From: Chaunax sp. Z400
Lineage: Eukaryota > Chordata > Actinopteri > Lophiiformes > Chaunacidae
DNA: 64,000 nucleotides
Assembly (NCBI GenBank): GCA_037577475.1
Contig: CM075197.1
Coordinates: 25,672,150 to 25,736,149 of the forward strand
Direction: 5' to 3'
The translations under genes and the position numbers were made by a program. Each line of letters begins with the position of its first letter. Position 1 is the stretch's first letter. Positions 12,540 through 23,292 of the stretch are shown piece after piece. Under the pieces are notes generated by a model. That model worked only from the letters and a program-made list of their open reading frames with translations. It was not told the DNA's origin and did not search any database.

Positions 12540-12799
12540 TATGACCCTCCTTCTCTGCCTCTGATTGGCTTACTTTGATATACTTACTCTAATTCTAACC
12601 AATCATCACCCCTAAAAGCCAATATCTACTACAACTAGCCAATAGTAGGGTGAGACCAGACACCAGAGTAGGGTGGGTCATACCTTCACCGTAGTACGAT
12701 TCGAAATTTAGCAGCCTTTTCCTCGTGATGACGTCAATTTTATCCGACTCTAACAACCGTGATTTGAGCATTGGAGCCGATATTAAAAACCTAAGAGCG
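12540..12799 (+). promoter_or_regulatory. nucb1: Candidate nucb1 promoter and noncoding first exon
   Basis: Several CCAAT or ATTGG words lie close together (about 12565-12645). A perfect CRE/ATF site, TGACGTCA, is at 12729-12736. A good donor (GCG then GTAAGAGT) starts at 12800. This fits a first noncoding exon of roughly 12745-12799 spliced to the exon carrying the nucb1 ATG at 14508, where AG acceptors precede the start codon. No core promoter element fixes the start, so the link to nucb1 is inferred. Confidence 0.4.
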
Positions 12800-14507
12800 G
12801 TAAGAGTAAAGACATTTAATGTTAATATATTTTGTGGTATACAAGATTGTATTCGTGGTTTTAATAGCGTTTGACAAAGAGTTCATTAAAATCGTAAGAT
12901 AGAAGAGAGACAACGCAGAAAGAACTGCGCTATAGACGTCTCTGTAGCTTAGGGCTACGGAAATGCATTGGGTTCGTTCTTATGTCACCTGTAAAACGAA
13001 AAAGGAAATACTTTAAAATGCTGTTAAAACCCAAAAATGATGTACTTTATCCCTAACTGTTGGTTTTATCGCACAGGTCATCACACCTACCGGAAGGTCA
13101 GCTTTATTTTATGGCCTCCCCTGATCCATATTCGTGTTGTTATTAAGCTAGGTAGCCACTAGCTACAAACGCGAACAATATAATATCATACTAATATTCA
13201 GCTTAAACCGTGTTATAGCTTCCATCTACTGACATGTCTGGCATCATAAACTAAATCTACCCTGTTAATTCAGCTCTCAAAAGAAATTTACTGCTCAAAG
13301 TTGACTGTCACACCAAACTCCATTTGAGAAACCCAATATTACTGTTCATTCGTATTGTCAGGAAAGAAAATGTAAGAAAATAAATAAACTTAGACCTTTT
13401 TCCAATGTCTTAAGTCTCCTGATGAATTCGTTATACAATGTACCCACCACCCAGCAACCAATAATACCAAAATCATGTCCAGCAGGTACAGCCAAACATA
13501 GTCAGATGAGTTCAGAGAGTACTAAGATCCTATTGTTATCAGTTATTAAGTTTTCGTAAAGGTTGGTATCTTCCTGAGTGAGCCTTGGGCTTGTGTCATA
13601 ATAGTAAATAGGCAAATACAAACACGAGAAACTCTGACTGCACCTTTTAAATGAAAGTCCAGATTTAAAATGTATTTAGTTGTGTGTCCAGTCTAATCTG
13701 GAATAAGACTCATCCTCCCCCCAAGTTGTCATGATGAGATGCAACAGGCCGATATTGTTCCTGGTTAACCAGGGCTGTCTGCCAGTGTTTGTCTGGTCTA
13801 CATAACGCTACAATAGATGCACTATTGTGGAATGATAAGTATTCACCACCCTGGTGACTTGTCTGGTGGACTACCACTCCTCCAGCATGCCAGTGGTTGG
13901 ATCCCATGTTGTCCCAGCTGTGACATTCTTGCAGATATCATTTCTCCCCAATGTTTGTGCTTCTTTTATAGGAGTGGGTTAGTTTAACAAGGGAGTGGTG
14001 ATTTAGGATTAGCTGGATAAAGACACTGTGAGCATTTCTCTTAAATCCATTTAGTGTACAAACAAAACTCTGTATTATACTCTAAAGTTCAGTTTCATTA
14101 GACACACCAATTCAGACAGCAGGAAATGACCAGAAACCCTAATAGAGGTAATAATATGTAGTAATTAACAATTACCAGATGTCTTTAAAATATAACATCT
14201 TCAATATGATCTGAAAAAGGACAATCAGACACACAAAGTGTATTGTTCTATAGATTGCATGTGAGCATGTGTCATCTTTGAATAATCGTGATGTAGTGTA
14301 ATTTAATATTTCACTGAAAAAATGTGTCACTCATGTTGAAGAGTACATAGCAATTTGTGAAAGGATCATATATACACATAGAGGACTGTGGTTAGTTTTC
14401 TCACACATCTCTGCCTCTTATTCTTTCCTGTGCTAATATCTTAGCTTGTTAGCCTAAGGTTTGCCTATAGGGCTGTAATATTTGTAGCTGGGTTTTTTTG
14501 AAGGAGG

Positions 14508-17500
14508 ATGAACTTGAAACCTGGCTGGCTGCTGCTTCTATCCATCTCTGCTGGGGTCCTGTCTGTGCCTATTGATCGCAATGTAGGCAACCAGGAAGTG
14601 AAAGAGGAAGTGCAGGAGGAGGAGAATGGGGTAACAGTCTCAGTATTCTTAGTCACCTATCGTGAGGTTTTTGTTTGTTTTTGTTGAGCTTCAGGTTGTT
14701 TGAATAATTTGTTCTTTATGACACACTCTTGCAGGACACTGGCCTGTACTATGACCGGTACCTCAGAGAGGTGATAGAGGTTTTGGAGACAGACCCTCAC
14801 TTCAGAGAGAAACTGCAAACAGCGAACACAGAGGACATCAAGGTCAGCATCATCTTATTTATTTTATTTTATTTTTTCAAACACAGTAGACTGTGTAAAA
14901 TTCAGTTAGTTATTCCTAGGACTAGATGATTTTAATCCCTTGGTAGTTACACTATCCTAACGGCGTCTTGGCTTAACCTATAATGACACTCACTCGCTTA
15001 CCTCAGCCAAGCCCACACAGTCCTACACGTCTGTTTAGTTTGTCTGACCCATGTCCCGCCCATCCACAAAGTTTTGTAGAAATTGGTTTAGTAGTTTTTG
15101 CATAATTAGGGAAAATGTTGAAAAACACCCTTTCTCACAATGTTAAAGAAAGTTGAAAAGAATTCCTGTATTCGCCCCTTTATGTAGATCTGCAGCAAAA
15201 TGTAACAGGTTCTTTCCTGGCCCCTGTTCCATCCATCTGCCAAGTTCCATGGAAATCTGTCCAGCAGTTTTTGTGTAATCCTGTTAACTCTCCTTGAGTT
15301 CTCACTCTTTCTCTCTTCATTTGTGGGTGTTTACCTTTACATACAAACGGAGGATCTGACATTTAATCTGTTCTTCTCACCTGTGATGTCTCGCGGTCTC
15401 CTTCAGAATGGTCGCCTCAGTAAAGAGCTGGACCTGGTCAGTCACCATGTCAGGACTCGTCTGGATGAGCTGAAGCGTCAGGAGGTTTCACGCCTCAGGA
15501 TGCTGCTAAAGGCCAAACTGGACAGCACCAACATTCAGAGTGAGTGGACTAGTCTGAGGAAGATTTAATGAAAGATCCCTGGGTAGAACATTGGATGGAT
15601 AGCATGAGATCACCAATGTGGTACTGTCTTTTTACAAGACATTTAATTATGTATTATGTCATGGTCTGGTCTGGTCTTAATAAGTCTCTTTAATGAATAT
15701 AATAAATGTAAATATTCACTTTATGCTGTTCGTATTTTCAACAGGCTTGATGATGCAGATTAGAAGGATTAGCATTGCGAGAGGCTTGTAGCCTCCATAC
15801 AAAGATGTGTTCAGTATTGTCAGGATGTGATGGAGATCATGTGGGTCAGAAGTCGTCTTGTGTTTGGTGACTGGTGTATCTGCCTTGAAGCCCTACAGAT
15901 GGACCACGCCTCTCTGCTGAAGCAGTTTGAACATCTGGATCCCCACAACCAAAACACGTTTGAGGCCAAAGACCTTGAGCTGCTGATCTCAACGGTAAGA
16001 CCCTCCAGCGATTATCAAGAAACTGCTTATTGTTCTGAATACATTTTAATGTAACACCGGAAACAATAAGTCCCCTACGTCCCAGCAGAATAATTATCAC
16101 ACTGATTAGATCTAAAGGTGCTACAATTACACATCAAAACAACCTGTTACTGATTCCAGAGTCCACGAACATTTAGATTACAGCCTCTGTCTGGCTCTTT
16201 GTCCAGGCCACCAAAGACCTGGAGAACTACGACGCCGAGAGACACGAGGAGTTCAAACGCTATGAGATGCTGAAGGAGCACGAAAGACGGGAGTACCTGA
16301 AGGGCCTGGACCAGGAGAAGAGGGAGAAGGAAGAGAAGAGACTGCAGAAGCTGCAGGAGAAACACCGCCAGCACCCCAAAGTCAATGCTCCGGTAGGTAT
16401 AAATGCACTCATGTTGGATTTCGGTGGAAGGGAATGAAGCTCTCTTATGTGTTTCTACTCTCTCCCCAACATCCAGGGCAGTGTTGCTCAGTTACAAGAA
16501 GTTTGGGAGGAGACGGACGGACTGGATCCTCAGGAGTTCAACCCCAAAACATTTTTTAAACTGCATGGTGAGTGACTCGTCTTTTCCTTTATTCATGTCA
16601 TGCTCACAAGTTCGATGTTAACAATGTTCGTTTCTTCTCTGACCTGTGTAGATACTAATGAAGATGATGTTTTAGATGAGCAAGAGTTAGAGGCTCTATT
16701 TACTAAAGAGGTAAGGAACCCTACCGTACATCATAATCTTTTGGCAAAACCCTTTATTACAGTGTTTCCCCTAAGTTTATTGGTTGTGGGGGTGAATAGG
16801 TAGGCTATTGTACATTTATTATACTCATCAGTTCTCTTCATCATCCTGGCCACATGGTGTAGCCATCGCCTTGACTTTAATTCTGCTCTGAGTTCATGAT
16901 ATATGGTGTAATTAATTTTACATTTTTATTTACTTTTGCACCAAACCTTATCAAGTCTCGTAGAGCCAGCAGGAGCATTTCCTCTCTGACTGCCAAGATG
17001 GGTCAAAGCCCGTCTTCCTGTGGTTGTCAGAGGGTGCAGCTGTGTCAGTGCTCAGGGCAGGGCTAGCTTTCCTCCCGTCAGCAGCAGAGGAGCTATTAGC
17101 ATCCTCGCCACTGTTGCCAGGTTCAGGTTGGGTGGCGGAAGGTGGCGTAGCGACATGTTACTGTCACTCAACCTCTCTCCTCTACTTCGCTCTGTGTGTC
17201 TGTGTGTGAAGCATGGATAAGCCCCGCCCTCGGTAGGAACACCAGACCATGAGCAGAGGAGAGATGAGATAATGACTTAACTTTCATTTCTGGGCAAACT
17301 GTTCCTTTAAAATGTCATGACAGAATATCAAAAATGGATGTTCATCTGTTTGATAGTGTAGCTGTTTCTTCTGAGTTCATCTTTAAAAGTTAGAGGCTTT
17401 CAGCTGATAGCTGTGAAATGTGCAGCATCAATGTGGCAACTTAACATCTGTTCATCCCCCTCCTCCAGCTGGAGAAGGTCTACGACCCAAAGAATGAGGA

Positions 17501-18757
17501 AGACGATATGATGGAGATGGAGGAAGAAAGGCTGAGGATGAGGGAGCACATCATGAGGAATGTGAGTCTCACTCCTCACTATTATCTCTCTGGTTTCCAT
17601 CATGTGCCTTTCTCTGCTTTGGCTGATGCAGCTTCCGTGTCTGTGTCTAAAGGTGGATACAAATAAAGATCGTCTGGTCAGCCTGGACGAGTTCCTCAAA
17701 TCCACAGAGAAGAAGGAGTTCAATAATCCCAAAGAGTGGGAGGTAAAGAGCCCAGAGGGAGGCCTGAGGGTCGGGGGAGGTGGGCGGGTGATTGGATGTT
17801 CTGTGTCGTTCTAATCCCGGGACGAGTTGGGAATATGTGGGCAGAGATGCTATTGTTTTCTTCATCAGCTCACACACTTGGCGCTGCTCCCACAAGAAGT
17901 AATGTAGAGTAAATCATAACTCAGCCAAACTCACTACGGTGAACTTAAACCTGACGTACTGTATACATTAAAATATAGGTATTTAATATGTATGCTAAGT
18001 TGAGGCTACATTACTTTTTACAAAACCATAACATTTTAATTTGAATATTGAATATTGAATATTTTTTCACATTTGTTCCCCTGCTGTCACCCCTAGACTC
18101 TGGACACCAAGCCGGTGTACACGGAGGAAGAGCTCCAGCGATTTGAGGCTGAGCTCCGGGACAAAGAGGAGGAGCTGAAGAGGAAGGCGGAGAACCTACG
18201 TCAGGAGCAGGAGCTGCTGAAGGAGAGAGGCAAAGCCCTGGAGGCCCAGAAGAGAGAGTACCAGCAGGTAGTGGTCCCGCTGTAGGTCCCTGAGGTGCTC
18301 CTCTGGCACGGGGGGCCTGCTTCGATGATGTCACACATTATGACTGGCTGTACATCTGAAATCGTATGGATAATTGGGAGATCGTTACATTTAATGAAAT
18401 GTAAAAGCCAGTTTTCAGCCTGTAATAACACTGAAGCATGTCCATGATGACAGTTATAGTGCAGTTTTTCCATTCCAGGCAGTGCTAGAGATGTCTCAGA
18501 GACAGAAGGAGCAGCAGGCAGCGGACGGGCAGCCTCCTGCAGGTCCTAACGGAGAACTCAAGTTCCAACCAGAGGCACAGAAAGCAGAAGCTACAGGTGA
18601 ACAATCTGAGATGTGATACAGGAGTTAGATTCCTGTTGTGATTGCTGTATTGAGTGAATCTCTTCTCTCTCCCACAGAGGAAAAAGGCCCGGCTGAACAT
18701 GAAGCCCAGAATAAACTGCCTGCCGAGCCTCCACAGAATCTGCCTCTACACACCTGA
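14508..18757 (+). CDS. nucb1: Nucleobindin-1, Golgi/secretory calcium-binding protein (12 coding exons)
   Basis: Exons 14508-14630, 14735-14842, 15407-15539, 15891-15994, 16207-16392, 16477-16567, 16652-16710, 17469-17561, 17653-17742, 18097-18267, 18479-18596 and 18678-18757 give 451 residues (human NUCB1 461). Residues 1-20 form a signal peptide (MNLKPGWLLLLSISAGVLS). Then come YYDRYLREVIEVLETDPHF, a basic/leucine-rich stretch, LLKQFEHLDP, and a charged helix ending HPKVN. The first EF-hand loop is DTNEDDVLDEQE, split by an intron after its first base; the second is DTNKDRLVSLDE; a glutamate-rich leucine-zipper region follows. The segment before EF-hand 1 (FNPKTFFKLH) corresponds to the part of nucleobindins reported to contact G-alpha-i. 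NUCB2 is the main alternative; synteny favours NUCB1. Exon 4 keeps frame only from the upstream of two closely spaced acceptors (15891, not 15899). Confidence 0.92.
14982..15290 (+). repeat. Interspersed repeat, 'CCTCCGCCAAGG' family (copy 1)
   Basis: It resembles 59595-60021 throughout. Shared landmarks are CACTCA...CCTC.GCCAAG at the start, CACAAAGTTTT...GAAAT, TTTAGTAGTTTTTGCATAATTAGGG, CGCCCCTTTAT..AGATC and a final AGTTTTTGTGTAATCCTG. It lies in a nucb1 intron. The family is common in fish DNA; its class was not determined here. Confidence 0.7.
17165..17298 (+). repeat. Interspersed repeat fragment in nucb1 intron
   Basis: The stretch ACTCAACCTCTCTCCTCTACTT...GTGAAGCATGGATAAGCCCCGCCCTCGG is closely matched at about 27685-27745 in ppfia3 intron 1. 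It ends in GGGCAAACTGTTCCTTTAAA, akin to the GGGTGAACTGTCCCTTTAA termini seen elsewhere in the window. Full limits were not resolved. Confidence 0.55.
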
Positions 18758-18990
18758 AGGGGCTCTGACACAGAAACCCAGACGGGCTCTACAAACGGAA
18801 CCATATGTTCAGACCATCATTCAGACTGATGTGGCTCATGATTCATGACATATTGTACTGTGTGTTCATTTCTGTGGTCTACATTAGATTAAAGATCTCC
18901 ACACAGCAGATACATGGATATCAGAAATCTTCCGTTTCAGTGAAGTTGTTACTAATGCAGTGTCATATCATAAACATTACAAATAAAGTC
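18758..18990 (+). other. nucb1: nucb1 3' UTR with AATAAA
   Basis: A short AT-rich tail follows the stop at 18755-18757, with a canonical AATAAA at 18982-18987. The position suits a compact 3' UTR of about 240 bases. Confidence 0.65.
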
Positions 18991-21868
18991 TTTAATTTAA
19001 AACCTAAGTCTGCCTTGAAGCTGAGCTGCCTGTCTTTACTCTCCCTCTCCTCGCTGCGTCACGATTTAGTGATGAGGGGCATCATCAGCTGTTCACCTGT
19101 CTTCACTGATCTGGTGTTGGGTTTTCTCTTTCGATCAGAAACATTTTGATGTAAGTTTTGACAAGTTAACCGATCAGAAGCTGCTTCATAGTTGTTAATT
19201 AATAATACGCTCAAGAGTTTGCAGAGATTTCCAGAATTATTATGAATGGAAAGACCGGAGTTTTTTTATCGACTAAAAATACAGCTATCATGCTGCTAAA
19301 CATGAATTCACATCAAATATAATTATTTACATGGAAAACAAGATTATCCATACAAGAGATATTGATACAATTTGAAAGAACAGCCATTGAATTTAAAATT
19401 CTAAACATTTAAATATTTTTAAATACTTAAAATAAGAAAAAAATAAATATTAGTCAACTAAATATGCTTGATTTGTTTATTGTCACATACTGTATAGTTA
19501 TGTATTGACAAGTTATGGAAAAATATCTGGACTTTATCTGCCATCGACATCCGTTAATAACTTTTTGAGATACTTTGTACACAAATAAACAAACATGATC
19601 ACATTAACTTCATCTATAGGGAACCAGTGGTGTGCAGACATTTGAATCCCAGTTATTTAATTTTATTTATTAACTGTTTAGAGCAATAAAATATATAAAA
19701 ATAATCTAATTAAAGTCATGATATAATTTTGTGGCACAACAAATCAGACACCATGTATGGAGGATCAGAATTTTATATGGTCTATGTGTGGAGGAGTCTT
19801 CCTCCTTCTTCGGGTCACCATGTATCCCTGCAGACACTGGGTCTGTTGTCCACCGTCATGGCTCCCCGGGGACCTGCTGACGAGATGCTCTCCTGGCCGC
19901 CACCCAGAACATTCCTATCGGCATTCCTCCGACCCGCTGACCTCCCCTGACCTCCGACGGGCCCTCCTCTCCTCGTGTCGGTGCAGCTGCCTCCTGTCAG
20001 TCACTGCTGTCACATCACCAGAATGGAGACGTCTTCAAGAAGATGCCAGGAGCATGAAGTCAGTGTTTATTATGACAGTCTCTAGAGGTTTGACCCAGTA
20101 GAGCGCTTTTATTTTGAAAGGTTTAGTTTTATACAGTTTTTCCTCCTTGAGAGCTTAAAGAAATTATTAGTGATTAGTGTGGCAGTAAATCTGTTTTTAA
20201 AAACCTTTTCATGTCTTAATTATCATTCAAACAAAGTGTTATAGTCTCAAAATAAGGTGGATACTAGTTAAAACCATTTTTAAGCTCAAGTAAAGACTTT
20301 GTGGAAAAATTACAGGCAGAAGCTGTTTTAAAATGCTAATAATACTAATGTGAAATAATTTAAAAGTCAAAAAAATGAAAGAGATCATGAAAAATGTATG
20401 TTCTTTACTAAACTAAAAATAGAAATTAGACATACAGGGTTAATGTGCTGGTATTGCAGACGAAAGACTTTTTATATGCAAAAGTTTTTCTGCTATTAAA
20501 GTTACAGTAACATTTTTTATTCAGTGACAAATAGGGTTGTACGTTGGTGCAGTGGTTAACACTACTAACAGTGGGTTTTTGCATGTCCCCCTGTCTGGGT
20601 TTTTGCATGTCCCCCTGTCTGGGTTGGTTCCCTTTGGGTGCTCTGGCCTCCTCCCACAGACCATACCCTACCTCCCCAAAACTTTCATCAAAATCTGTTC
20701 ATAATTTTTAAGTAATGTGGACATTTATTTGTGCTAACGTGAAATAATCATGCATTAAGCGGTTCACATGTGGGAAAGCCAACTCTTCACATGTTGGCCT
20801 TTCTCATGTGACTTTTCCCACTTTTCTTTCCTCCATCTCTCCAACACACTTCAGACACATTTAATTTTGATGCACTTAAAATTTCACTGGTGGCTCTTCT
20901 GAACATCAGCCTCTCTGAAGAGGACATTACGTCACCTGCAAGATCCCCCCCCCCTTTCCTCTTTCCATCACTACCTTCTATTTTAAGACCCGCCTCCTTT
21001 GAGATCTGATTGGCTGACAGACTAAGCCTGGCAACGGTGAGGTCGTTGGCGGGTCGTTTAATCATAAGACAGAAATTAGTCTGAATATTTTAGTTATTTT
21101 TTAAATTAAATAATCAATTTTCCATATTAAAACCCATAGACCTCACTTTAATATAAAATATTAACAAAGCTGTGGCCATTTTTTAAGTTGCTTATTTTTA
21201 CTTTGACCTTTTAAAAGTTCTGATTAGCTTCAGTTTCATAAAAAATATGAATCTATGCCTAAAATCCAGACATTTGGCCTTAAACCTTTAGGTGGAAGAG
21301 TGTTGCCGTTCCCTCATTGAGCCACTAGAGGGCGCACTTGTTTGAACATCTCAGCAACTTTCATGTCCCACACGAAAATAAATTAAGACGTTTTCTTGCT
21401 CTCATGTTCGCTGAGTTTGTGTTTAAAGGTAGAAAACTGAGACAAAGTGAAGCTAGAAGTGAGAATGAGAGGAATTTATATGGTGACAGTAAAAGTTCGT
21501 TTCTTTAAGACCCAGCATCTTCGCGAGGGGAAGAGATGTGGGGAGATAAATAACGGACGTCAAGTTACGCACAAATATCCGGAAGAGGAGCGGAAGCAGT
21601 ATTATTTCTTCAAAATAAAATTTCAACTCTATGTTTTAGGTTATTTAAAAAAGCAGTTCCAAGCAGTTTCCATTTATCATTTTCTAGCAGACTGATAGCA
21701 AATTGCTTATAAGACAAATTTAGATTTCCATTAAGAGTCTAGAGGCCTGAAATCTTTAACAAAAAAAACTTCTTGATATTCGGATCTGCTTCATGCACTA
21801 AGGTATTAGTACTTTCACTTAATTAAAAAATCTGAATGTTGCTTCTGACTGCTTATTTTATTAAGCTG
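18991..21868. other. Intergenic region between nucb1 and ppfia3
   Basis: Mostly AT-rich with no recognised gene. It holds one GC-rich block (about 19790-20060) open in more than one frame but matching nothing I know, a tRNA-derived SINE fragment (20541-20665) and a short poly-C tract (about 20945-20954). Confidence 0.7.
20541..20665 (+). mobile_element. tRNA-derived SINE fragment
   Basis: A tRNA-like box A (GGTGCAGTGGTTAACAC, about 20546-20562) is followed by the typical fish SINE body (CCTTTGGGTGCTCTGGCCTCCTCCCACAG). A 24-bp unit starting GGGTTTTTGCATG is tandemly duplicated exactly at 20573-20596 and 20597-20620. No clear 3' tail or target duplication was identified, so it is probably truncated. 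Confidence 0.7.
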
Positions 21869-21879
21869 TTTTATTTTGA

Positions 21880-22096
21880 AGATCGTAGCCGGATGTTACC
21901 TGTGTTTCCTGCGTCCGCCTTGACGCAGGGCTGATGCTTAGCCGTCGCTCCCACAGCAGAAGGAGGGAGGGAATGGGGAGGCTGCTAACCGGGCTGTAAC
22001 GAGGAGAAGCTGCAGCCTCCGTCTCTCACATGCTCTGATGGAGTGAACCGGCCAAAGACGCGCCTTTTACGTCCGTTCTCTGTCGACCATGGAGCG
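21880..22096 (+). promoter_or_regulatory. ppfia3: Candidate ppfia3 promoter and noncoding first exon
   Basis: A locally CpG-richer, GC-richer segment starts after TTTTATTTTGAAG (21869-21881) and contains CCGGATGTTACC-like sequence. It ends in a good donor (GAGCGG then GTAAGG, intron from about 22097). Splicing to an acceptor near 22918 (TTTCCAG) would give a 5' UTR before the ATG at 23293. The link is inferred from position and splice signals only. Confidence 0.4.
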
Positions 22097-22821
22097 GGTA
22101 AGGCGCGCTAATCGTTTGGAAATCCACGGTGATGTGCGGCGCGTTACACCATCCAGCTGTTTTTCTGGGTGGGGGGTGGGCTGGGTGGTGTGGGGAGGGG
22201 AGGCAGTGGGGTGTTGATAGGAAATAGACGCCTTGCGGTCGGAATAAAGCCAAAGCGATGCGATATTCAGGTTTATCATTAGAAAATAAAGCGAAATATG
22301 TCACGATTTCATCTGCTAATTAGGCCCACATCATTTATGATTGGCACCTCCCTCCATGATGGGAGAGCGGAGTGAGGCTAGCCCTAAATACATTTAAAAA
22401 ATCCTATTTATGATGTTTATTTTCTTTAGACATGAATTATTCCCTGTTTTAACGCCCTGAGGATAATAAAGCTCTAGAATATTTGAACAGATGGGTAGAA
22501 ATGAGCCTGTTTCCTGTTGTTCACATCCCGTCATTACAATTCATGATGACTCCCTTTTCTTCAAATGAAACAGCGCCGCATCTTTCTCTGTATTTGAGCT
22601 ACCATTCACGACTCCTTACATCATGCGCATTCATTTTCACCATCATGACTATGGACGCACTGATGGATGAATTCAGGCCGGAGTATCGCGATGCCAGTCA
22701 GTGGAGGAGACAGCACTGCTGCACCAGCAGTGGTCTCTGTCCCTCTGAGGGTTTTGGGGGGGGAGGCTGTGTGTGTGTGTGTCATATGAGCGATCACAAC
22801 CTGCTGGCACACAGAGGCCCT

Positions 22822-22847
22822 ACATCATCATCATCATCATCATCATC
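22822..22847. repeat. (ATC)n microsatellite
   Basis: About eight ATC units in the presumed 5' UTR intron of ppfia3. Confidence 0.9.
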
Positions 22848-23292
22848 GTGGTCTTCATCATGTGGTTCCTGAACATGTGTCACACACGTGTGTAAAAAAT
22901 GTCTTTTCTCTTTCCAGGTTCGTGTCACATCTCATTGAAGCCTGGGCCGGGGGGTCAGAGGTCATCCGCCGAACCTACACTTCTCCCTCTCACCCCTGCA
23001 CCCCACCCCACCCCACCCCTCCACCAAGCCCCTGTCTCCCTTACACTGTTTCTCCCCAATCACTGGAACTTAAATTCTTCTCCTCACCCCCAAAATTCGC
23101 ACATCTGCCCTGTCTACACCCCCCTCCTCACTCACTTATTTCCTGCCTGCCAGCCTCACCCAATCAGCTTGAGAGGAAACACCCCAAATCAACAAAGTAA
23201 CTGTTTGATGACGAGTCATTTGTTCGACAGACGCGGCGCTCAGGTGTCCTAAACAGCCTCTCAGATAACACCTCTCACTCTCAGGCCTCAAG

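Noticed and set aside
22483..22872. 129-codon frame upstream of ppfia3
   Set aside because: It ends in a translated ATC microsatellite and shows no recognisable domain; it lies in the presumed 5' UTR intron.
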